NCBI GenBank assembly: GCA_002358905.1
Contig: DEPT01000073.1
Location: 11,994 to 75,993, forward strand
Direction of reading: 5' to 3'
Length of the DNA stretch: 64,000 nt
From: Akkermansiaceae bacterium UBA3385
Lineage (GTDB): Bacteria > Verrucomicrobiota > Verrucomicrobiia > Verrucomicrobiales > Akkermansiaceae
Position numbers and translations under genes: made by a program. The notes beneath the pieces were generated by a model. That model was not told the DNA's origin. It did no database searches and was given only the letters and a program-made list of their open reading frames with translations. Below are positions 58,224 to 64,000 of the stretch, piece by piece (within the stretch, counting starts at the first letter, position 1; each line of letters begins with the position of its first letter).

Positions 58224-59509
58224 ATCCTTTTGTATATGCAGCACCCATAGCGGTTCTTTGTTCTGCCGTTTCGGCTCAGCAGGCTCAGTCTCCCGTGCAG
58301 AGGCTGGATGCTGCCCGCCTGGAGCTTGAAGCCTTACAGGTGGTGGAGCAGATGTGCCGTGAACTCGTTGACCCGGATACTGATTTTCTGTTGCCCGGTG
58401 TAGATGATGCCGCTTTCCTGCAGGGATTCCGGGAGTATTTTTCCGGCGGAGATAAGCAGTTTCATGCACTGCTTCTGCGCTATCATAAAGAAGCCCGGGC
58501 CTGGGTGCTGGGACAGATCCAATCGGCTGATTTCCTCACTCCTCATGCGGCTCAACCCGGTGTGGTGAAGCTGGAGAACGGCTTACAGTATGATGCCTAC
58601 ATTCTGCCTGAACTCAGCAAGAATTACAAGGCGCGGCGTGCTCGTGAGCTGCAGGTCTGTGTGCCGGGTACCCGGATATCGCTTGGCATTAGCGGGCTGC
58701 CGCTGGTGGTGGGGGAGGCTATGTACGATGCACCACGCGGGGTGGCATGGCGTTTCCTGCTTCCGGTGGAGTTACTGGATCCGGTGGATGCGCAACCGCT
58801 GATGAGTGCCGGTGTGCGAACTGTGGAGATTGTGGCGGTGCGGGAATCGCTGAGCCAGGAACTGCGCGAGGAGGCGAGAGCTCATTTTGCTGCTGCTCGC
58901 CCCGCGTTGCCGGATATACAGCTGGAAAATCCGGAGCTGCATATTCTGCGTTCCCGGCTTCGGGGAATGCAGGCAGCCTGTTGTCTTGAAGGTGATGGTA
59001 CGCGGTTGATGGTCCGTATTCAGGAATTGCTTCCGGAATTGGATAAACCCGGTGGTCCCATTGTGTTCCGTGAGCGAATGAAACGCGCGCAGCGGGAGTA
59101 TGATGCGGCGCATGTAGCTGTGCAGCGTCTGGAGCGGCAGCAGGTGGCTGAGCAGATTCTGAAGCTTCTGGAGGAAACACCCGGTTCCTGTCGCCTGAGC
59201 AATGGTATCATATGCACAGCCTTGCCTGGGGAGCCCATTCAGCTGCAGCAGGCTCGCTATGTGGAGAGTGAAGAATTGGGCTCTGAGAATTACTGGCGCG
59301 TGCGCGAACGAATTGTTGCTGTTGAGGCAGATTTGCCGGCGCTTCTGGTGAAGGTGGCGGGAGAACTGCCCGCAGGTGCCGGGTGGGATGTGGTGATTCC
59401 CCCTTCCTTACTGGGAGAGGAGCACGATCTGCCCATGCTGTATCGCATTCGGGCGGGGGAAGCGCCCAAGCTGCAGGAGACTCCGGTATTGCCGCCGGAT
59501 GTTATCTGA
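58220..59509 (+). CDS. Exported protein resembling two decayed FKBP-type domains
   Basis: 429 residues with a signal peptide (MNPFVYAAPIAVLCSAVSAQ). A helical N-terminus like the dimerisation arm of Mip/FkpA is followed by VVKLENGLQYDAYI, which has the VxxLxSGLQYxVL wording that opens FKBP domains, and by VAWRFLLPVELLDP, parallel to GSkWelyIPxeLAYG. A second such unit near the C-terminus has LSNGIICTAL and GAGWDVVIPPSLLGEEHDLP. The aromatic FKBP pocket residues are largely missing, so isomerase activity is doubtful. I infer a chaperone-like binding role. Last gene of the operon. Confidence 0.6.
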   Translation: MNPFVYAAPIAVLCSAVSAQQAQSPVQRLDAARLELEALQVVEQMCRELVDPDTDFLLPGVDDAAFLQGFREYFSGGDKQFHALLLRYHKEARAWVLGQIQSADFLTPHAAQPGVVKLENGLQYDAYILPELSKNYKARRARELQVCVPGTRISLGISGLPLVVGEAMYDAPRGVAWRFLLPVELLDPVDAQPLMSAGVRTVEIVAVRESLSQELREEARAHFAAARPALPDIQLENPELHILRSRLRGMQAACCLEGDGTRLMVRIQELLPELDKPGGPIVFRERMKRAQREYDAAHVAVQRLERQQVAEQILKLLEETPGSCRLSNGIICTALPGEPIQLQQARYVESEELGSENYWRVRERIVAVEADLPALLVKVAGELPAGAGWDVVIPPSLLGEEHDLPMLYRIRAGEAPKLQETPVLPPDVI

Positions 59510-59514
59510 TCGTA

Positions 59515-60246
59515 TCAGAGTTGTTGCAGAAGACGGATGATTTCTGCCGGCAGAGCCTGCTGCCGTGCCGCATCGTCGATACAGTATCGTTGTCTGCAGG
59601 CTCCGGCGGTGGTGTGCAGCTCCAGGTACAGGATACTTTTTTCCTGCTTAAGAACGACACGGCCTTGAGGCACTGCGTATTCCATGGTGGTTTCAATGCA
59701 TTTGCCTTGCAGCCATCCATTGTGGGCTGCCGGTATGCTGCGTGCAAGCGTGAGCAGTTCTGCAAGGTCGGCCTTTACCTGTGCTGTGTTCATGCGGTGT
59801 GGCAGGCGGGCCAGTTGCAGGCGCAGTCTTGTGCGCACCTGGGCAAATTGCAGAAGCTGTTCCGGTGTGAGCTGTGGCGCAGCTTTTTCGCTCCCTTGCT
59901 GAGGGAACTCAGCGGGGCGTTCCTGTAACTCCACCAGGGCAATGTGCTTGTCCTCTCCCCGCAGATAAAAGACGCGAATCACATTGCCGACCTTCAGTTT
60001 GGATAACGTTTCGCGGAGAATGGCGGCATTCGGGATGGGGCAGGAGTTGATGTGGGTGATAATATCGCCGACCTGTATTCCTGCTTGCTGTGCAGGGGTT
60101 CCGTTCACCACCTGGGCTACCGGTACCCCCTGCACAGTTGTCGATTCTGCAGGAATTATACCAAACACAACGGCTGCATGGCTCTGCTGTGCTGCTATGT
60201 AACAGAATAGCAGCGTTGCCAGCAGAACAGTGAGCACGTGTTTCAT
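59515..60246 (-). CDS. Exported PDZ-domain protein of the sigma factor operon
   Basis: 243 residues; signal peptide MKHVLTVLLATLLFCYIAAQ then QSHA. The PDZ domain is VFGIIPAESTTVQGVPVAQV, then GTPAQQAGIQVGDIITHINS and LRETLSKLKVGNVIRVFYLR. The C-terminal half is helical with a final beta segment (GRVVLKQEKSILYLELHTT). Same size and layout as the PDZ protein at 57522. It overlaps the anti-sigma gene by 4 nt (ATGA), so the three minus-strand genes form one unit. A periplasmic sensor or adaptor acting on the anti-sigma factor is a reasonable hypothesis. Confidence 0.78.
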   Translation of the reverse strand: MKHVLTVLLATLLFCYIAAQQSHAAVVFGIIPAESTTVQGVPVAQVVNGTPAQQAGIQVGDIITHINSCPIPNAAILRETLSKLKVGNVIRVFYLRGEDKHIALVELQERPAEFPQQGSEKAAPQLTPEQLLQFAQVRTRLRLQLARLPHRMNTAQVKADLAELLTLARSIPAAHNGWLQGKCIETTMEYAVPQGRVVLKQEKSILYLELHTTAGACRQRYCIDDAARQQALPAEIIRLLQQL

Positions 60247-60725
60247 ATGACCTCGTCGGTTAGTTGAGCCGGATTGTGACTTAAGACGCGGATGACCACT
60301 CGGCTTTGGTTATCGTTGCTCTTCAGAATGAAGGTGTCCTCATGCTCGTTTGGAGCTTCCCCCTGTTGCCGCTGCTGGGAAACACAGGCATCCAGTGCCG
60401 GGGACAATTGAACAGACTGAACATGCAGCGCCACTCCACCCAGCACCAGCACGGCAGCTGCTGCACCTGCATAGCGCCACAGGATGGTGCGGCGTGAGTG
60501 GCTTTTTTTCTGCTGCAGAATCGGGCGCAGATTTTGCTGCATTGCTACCGGCAGAGGCACAGGATGATACTGGTCGCGCAGCTCATGTTCCAGTGCCTCA
60601 TCTGCAGCACAAGCTGCTTCCTCCTGCATCATGGCTGCTAGAAGTCGCTCCCGCATAGCGCCCGGAAGGTCTGCAGGTGGGTGCAGCCTGGGCCATTTGT
60701 GGATATCTGGCTGAGCTTTGTTCAT
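60243..60725 (-). CDS. Putative one-pass membrane anti-sigma factor
   Basis: 160 residues from the ATG at 60725, which overlaps the sigma factor stop by 4 nt. The N-terminal cytoplasmic part (~80 residues) contains two related helical units (LPGAMRERLLAAM; LPVAMQQNLRPIL). One transmembrane helix follows (YAGAAAAVLVLGGVALHV), then a ~60-residue periplasmic part ending RVLSHNPAQLTDEVI. There is no zinc-type HxxxCxxC anti-sigma motif. Position directly after an ECF sigma gene and the single TM are the main evidence for an anti-sigma factor; the sequence alone would not prove it. Its own stop overlaps the PDZ gene start. Confidence 0.75.
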   Translation of the reverse strand: MNKAQPDIHKWPRLHPPADLPGAMRERLLAAMMQEEAACAADEALEHELRDQYHPVPLPVAMQQNLRPILQQKKSHSRRTILWRYAGAAAAVLVLGGVALHVQSVQLSPALDACVSQQRQQGEAPNEHEDTFILKSNDNQSRVVIRVLSHNPAQLTDEVI

Positions 60726-61282
60726 GATTCGGGGTATATTTCGGTATCTTCTTCCAGCTGCTTTCGGAAAATGCGTAAGGCTGCACGGTATCTTGTGGCA
60801 ACGGTGGCGGGTGGCTCGTTCAGTATGGAGGCAATTTCTTTGAAGGTGAGCCCCTCCCACACATGGAGAATGACCACTTCTGCATAATCGGGGCGCATGT
60901 TGCGCAGCACGTGCTCCAGCCGCTCCCGGCGGTACTGGTTATCCTGGCTGCATCCCAGCAGAGCTGTGTGTTCGGACTCGGTGCTTTGCTCATGAGCTGC
61001 TGCCTGGGCTGTGGTGTGCTGTCGGGTTTGGTGCCGGTTCAGGTCAATGGCTTTGTTGCGGATGCAGCTCAGGGCATAGGAGTGCCATTCTGCCGGCGTT
61101 TTGCGGAATTCCTGTGTACGTACTATGCGTACAAGTTCGATGAGTGAGCTCTGCAGCACATCCTCTGCGTCGGCTATGCTGCGGGTTCTCTGGCGTGCAT
61201 AGAGCAGAAGTCTGGGGCCGTGCTCATCCAGCCAGGCTTCCCAGTCGGGGGATTCTTGTCCCATTGTTCCGTTGTTTTCCAT
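60722..61282 (-). CDS. ECF-family RNA polymerase sigma factor
   Basis: 186 residues. Region 2 is LLLYARQRTRSIADAEDVLQ followed by SSLIELVRI; region 4 is YAEVVILHVWEGLTFKEIAS with the helix-turn-helix EPPATVATRYRAALRIF. A ~45-residue, Gln/His/Thr-rich linker joins the two. Start at 61282: AAGGAG lies directly against the ATG, too close to be a normal Shine-Dalgarno, so the ATG six codons in (61264) is also possible. The promoter TCAATAA-N16-CGTCTATC lies just upstream and is repeated before the convergent five-gene operon, predicting autoregulation and that operon as target. Confidence 0.9.
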   Translation of the reverse strand: MENNGTMGQESPDWEAWLDEHGPRLLLYARQRTRSIADAEDVLQSSLIELVRIVRTQEFRKTPAEWHSYALSCIRNKAIDLNRHQTRQHTTAQAAAHEQSTESEHTALLGCSQDNQYRRERLEHVLRNMRPDYAEVVILHVWEGLTFKEIASILNEPPATVATRYRAALRIFRKQLEEDTEIYPES

Positions 61283-61295
61283 CTCCTTGCATCCA

Positions 61296-61326
61296 GATAG
61301 ACGCTTCTGCTTGGTGTTTTTATTGA
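61296..61326 (-). promoter_or_regulatory. Predicted autoregulated ECF sigma promoter
   Basis: Minus strand: TCAATAA (61326-61320), 16 nt, CGTCTATC (61303-61296), then 13 nt to the ATG at 61282. Identical boxes and spacing to 51744-51774. Confidence 0.75.
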
Positions 61327-61343
61327 GTATGTGCGGAATTTAC

Positions 61344-61380
61344 AAAAAAATCCGCCGCAGTTCAAACGAACTGAGGCGGA
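61344..61380 (-). terminator. purQ terminator
   Basis: TCCGCC-g-CAGTTC / GAACTG-a-GGCGGA with an AAAC loop and seven T residues on the minus strand. It insulates the sigma factor promoter from the purQL transcript. Confidence 0.92.
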
Positions 61381-61416
61381 TAAAATCTTAATTAATCACT
61401 AATCAATAGTCATTAA

Positions 61417-62124
61417 TCACTTGATGGCATCATAGGCGCCCTTGAAGAAGTAGTATCCCCAGCCCCAATCGGGGTCGCCGGACCAATCCGGGTCGTAGTG
61501 GTGGCGGGGCTTCAGGAAGCGTTCCGGGTGGGGCATGAGCCCCATGGCGCGGCCGGTGGGATCCATGAGACCGGCGATGCGGAGCTCGGAGCCGTTGTGG
61601 TTATCGGCGTACTGCAGGGCAACGCAGCCGGAATCGAGGTATTTCTGGGCATCGCCGGGGTCGCACACGAGGCGGCCTTCGGCATGGGCAGAGGGAAGCT
61701 CGAAGTTCTCGGGCAGGTAGGTGGTGTAGGGGCAGTTCGGGGCCACTTTCACCAGCTTGTCCCACATGCATTCAAAGCGCTCGCTCTTGTTCCAGATGAG
61801 AGAAGCCTTGGGCAGGATGCCCAGTTTGGTGAGAATCTGGAAGCCGTTGCAGATACCGAACAGGAAGCCACCGTTGTCGTAGTGCTTCTGCAGGGCATCG
61901 CCCAGGAAACGCTCGGTTTCCAGCTGGGCCAGACGGCCGCTCATCACATAGTCACCGTAGGAGAAGCCGCCGGAGAACACGACGAGCTGGGCCTTGGCCA
62001 CATGGGCCGGGGTGGCGGTGGCAATGGGCTGCACCTGGGTGGAGAAACCGGCTGCGTTCAGGGCGCGTGCGGTTTCCACGTCGCAGTTGGTGCCGGGGTA
62101 TTTGAGAAGTAATGCGTGAGGCAT
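61417..62124 (-). CDS. purQ: Phosphoribosylformylglycinamidine synthase subunit PurQ
   Basis: 235-residue class I glutamine amidotransferase: ALLLKYPGTNCDVETARAL, VVFSGGFSYGDYVMSGRLA, nucleophile cysteine in FLFGICNGFQIL, and the His-Glu of the triad in LMPHPERF. It supplies ammonia to PurL in step four of purine synthesis. The separate PurQ and PurL genes show the multi-subunit enzyme form rather than the fused 1300-residue PurL. A PurS gene is not in the window. It follows purL by 61 nt of A/T-rich sequence. Confidence 0.95.
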   Translation of the reverse strand: MPHALLLKYPGTNCDVETARALNAAGFSTQVQPIATATPAHVAKAQLVVFSGGFSYGDYVMSGRLAQLETERFLGDALQKHYDNGGFLFGICNGFQILTKLGILPKASLIWNKSERFECMWDKLVKVAPNCPYTTYLPENFELPSAHAEGRLVCDPGDAQKYLDSGCVALQYADNHNGSELRIAGLMDPTGRAMGLMPHPERFLKPRHHYDPDWSGDPDWGWGYYFFKGAYDAIK

Positions 62125-62185
62125 AAACGGATTTACGATTTACAATTTACGATTGACGAATTGAGGTTTTGATTCGCAGGTTCTA

Positions 62186-64000
62186 TTAATAGAAGGGAGT
62201 CAAACCGTTCTTCCAGATGTTCTTCAGCTCGGCAATCTCAGCCTGCAGCACGGTGCTGCCCTTGGCAGTGATGGTGAGCTGAGCGTCGGTGGTGGCGGAG
62301 CCGATGCGGGCGCAGGGGAAGCCGGCCATGGCGGCCTCGAACTCAGCGGCCATATCCTCGTCCACTTCCACGAGGAAGCGGCCGGTGCTTTCGGAGAAGC
62401 AGGGCACAGCGTTGTTCTGCCAGCCGTTCACGGTGGGCAGGGCGTCCAGGTTAATCTGCATGCCGCCGATACCGGAGAAGGCCATCTCGGCCGCGGCCAC
62501 GGCGAGACCACCCTCGGAAAGGTCGTGTGCGGAGAGCACCAGACCCTGGGTGAGAGCCTTCTCGTAGTAGGCCTTGTAGAGCTCGTAATTCTTCGTGCAG
62601 TCGGTCTGCGGCACCTTGGCGCCGGAGATACCCTTCACGCGGGCATAGACAGAGGCACCCATTTCGTCCTCGGTGTTGCCCACCATGAAGATGGCGCTGT
62701 TGCTGCGGCGCAGGGAAGCACCGCGCACGTGGGAGGCGTCCTCCACCACACCGAAGCCGGAGCAGAGGAAGGTCACGGGGATGTTCACCGGGCCGTCCTC
62801 GGTCTCGAAGTAGTTGTAGAAGCTGTCCTTGCCGGATACGTAGGGAGCGCCGTAGGCCAGAGCGGCCTCGCGGATACCCTTGGCGCATTCCACGATGCGA
62901 CCCAGCTCGGTGGGTTCCTCGGGGTTGCCCATGCAGAAGTTATCCAGCAGGGCAATCTTGTCCGGGTTGGTACCGGCCAGCACCAGCTGGCGCACGGTTT
63001 CATCCACGGTGCCGGTGCCCATGGCGTAGGGGTCGGTCTTGCCCCACTCCGGCAGAATAGCCAGAGCCAGGGACATGAGCTTGTCCGAACCGTCGATATC
63101 GATGACGGAGGCATCCTGCGGGGCATCGGCGCTGGCGCCGGCCAGGGGCTTCAGCACGGTGTTGCCCTGCACCTCGTGGTCGTATTCGCGGATGATGGGT
63201 TCGCGGGAAACGATGGCGAAGTCGCCGAAGAGCTGCTTGAGGTCGCCAGCCAGGTTGCTGTCATCCAGAGCCAGGCCGGTCTTGGCCTCGCCCTTGGTGA
63301 ATACAGAGGTAAGCTTCTTCACGGGGGCGTCGTGCAGCTTGGAGTTATCCATCTCCACCACGCACTCGCCGTTGTGCCATACGCGCAGCACGCCGCTGTC
63401 GTTGGACTCACCCAGCACGGTCATTTCCGTCTGGAACGTATCGGCCAGTTTCTGCAGCTCGTCCAGGTTCTCCGGCTTCACTGCCAGCACCATACGCTCC
63501 TGAGACTCGGAAAGGAAAATCTGCCAGGAAAGCATGTTGGTCTCCTTGAGCGGGGCGCGCTCCAGGTACAGGTTGCCGCCGGTCTCGGAAAGCATTTCAC
63601 CTGCAGCGGAGGAGAAACCACCGGCGCCGCAGTCTGTCACGAACTCGATAAGGCCGCGCTCGCGGGCTTCCAGAATCACGTCCAGCGTCTTCTTTTCCTC
63701 GATGGGGTTGCCAATCTGCACAGCCTGCTGGTCTTCCTCGGCAGAGGCCTCGCCCATGGCGGCGGAAGAGAAGGTGGCGCCGTGCAGGCCGTCCTTACCG
63801 GTGCGGCCGCCGATGACCACCACGGCCAGGCCGGGCTTCATCTCCTTGGCAATGTCCTCCTGCGGAATCACACCAGCGGTGCCGCAGAACACAAGCGGGT
63901 TGTAAATGTAGGTGGGGTCGAACTGGATGGCACCGCTCGTGGTGGGAATACCCATGCGGTTGCCGTAGTCGCGCACGCCGTGCACCACGCCGCGCATGAT
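62186..64000 (-). CDS. purL: Phosphoribosylformylglycinamidine synthase subunit PurL (5' end outside window)
   Basis: The frame is open to the window edge; 604 codons are visible and the N-terminus is missing. Family signatures: DYGNRMGIPTTSGAIQFDP, VVIGGRTGKDGLHGATFSSA, TDCGAGGFSSAAGEML, PYVSGKDSFYN, SAHDLSEGGLAVAAAEMAFS. It performs the ATP-dependent amidation of FGAR with ammonia from PurQ. It is transcribed right to left into purQ. Confidence 0.95.
   Translation of the reverse strand: MMRGVVHGVRDYGNRMGIPTTSGAIQFDPTYIYNPLVFCGTAGVIPQEDIAKEMKPGLAVVVIGGRTGKDGLHGATFSSAAMGEASAEEDQQAVQIGNPIEEKKTLDVILEARERGLIEFVTDCGAGGFSSAAGEMLSETGGNLYLERAPLKETNMLSWQIFLSESQERMVLAVKPENLDELQKLADTFQTEMTVLGESNDSGVLRVWHNGECVVEMDNSKLHDAPVKKLTSVFTKGEAKTGLALDDSNLAGDLKQLFGDFAIVSREPIIREYDHEVQGNTVLKPLAGASADAPQDASVIDIDGSDKLMSLALAILPEWGKTDPYAMGTGTVDETVRQLVLAGTNPDKIALLDNFCMGNPEEPTELGRIVECAKGIREAALAYGAPYVSGKDSFYNYFETEDGPVNIPVTFLCSGFGVVEDASHVRGASLRRSNSAIFMVGNTEDEMGASVYARVKGISGAKVPQTDCTKNYELYKAYYEKALTQGLVLSAHDLSEGGLAVAAAEMAFSGIGGMQINLDALPTVNGWQNNAVPCFSESTGRFLVEVDEDMAAEFEAAMAGFPCARIGSATTDAQLTITAKGSTVLQAEIAELKNIWKNGLTPFY

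Noticed and set aside
59505..59517. Terminator between the convergent operons
   Set aside because: CTGAT-CGT-ATCAG is a 5-bp stem with no T-run; too weak to terminate, so transcripts of the two operons probably overlap.
1..64000. tRNA or rRNA genes
   Set aside because: No cloverleaf-like sequence with CCA end or conserved T-loop, and no rRNA-like block, was found in the intergenic spaces.

Overview
The window looks like a chromosomal segment of a Verrucomicrobiota bacterium close to Akkermansia. This is inferred from the 17-residue export leader MKLHLPKRLRAALLAVL on a giant autotransporter, from Gram-negative envelope genes (BamA, NuoB/NuoC, PBP1, C-terminal-Phe outer-membrane proteins), from a succinate/acetate-type CoA transferase, and from many exported proteins with no clear relatives. 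No rRNA, tRNA, integrase, transposase or CRISPR array was seen.

Layout. 0-5.4 kb: end of an outer-membrane protein gene, an Aas-like acyl-activating enzyme, then grpE-dnaJ-rsmE. 5.5-10.1 kb: a 1517-residue autotransporter. 10.3-15.6 kb: an accessory stretch with three overlapping unknown genes, an SPFH-family membrane protein, an exported coiled-coil protein, an ankyrin gene beside an ankyrin remnant, a 33-bp tandem repeat and a small EF-hand protein. 15.8-25.5 kb: alaS, pssA, an acyltransferase, a transglutaminase-like/discoidin protein with a thioredoxin-like partner, and metY. 25.7-33.4 kb: a minus-strand operon nuoB-nuoC-lipoprotein-RNase III-like-xth-methyltransferase-like-ftsB-like-ispE, and upstream of it lpdA-GYF-TRIC. 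33.6-51.7 kb: bamA, a second transglutaminase-like protein, an ankyrin protein with a Cys/His tail plus an RHH-like protein, a CoA transferase, a sugar transporter, a GHL10 hydrolase, PBP1, a SprT-like protease, recA and a SNF2 helicase. 51.8-61.3 kb: two convergent operons that I think form one envelope system. 61.4-64 kb: purQ and the 3' part of purL.

The most interesting region is 51.74-61.33 kb. A minus-strand operon encodes an ECF sigma factor, a one-TM anti-sigma factor and an exported PDZ protein, joined by 4-nt overlaps. A plus-strand five-gene operon meets it tail to tail, with 5 nt between the stop codons. It encodes only exported proteins: one unknown, two with an SHD1-like plus thioredoxin-like C-terminal module, a second PDZ protein, and one resembling two decayed FKBP domains. 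Both operons begin with the same sequence, TCAATAA-N16-CGTCTATC, immediately before the first gene. This is the pattern expected of an autoregulated ECF sigma factor and its target operon.

A second theme runs through the whole window. At least 14 genes have a sigma-70-type promoter (TTGaca, usually 17 bp, TAnaaT) whose -10 box lies only 6-12 nt before the start codon, so their mRNAs should be leaderless or nearly so. Most genes inside operons also lack a Shine-Dalgarno sequence.
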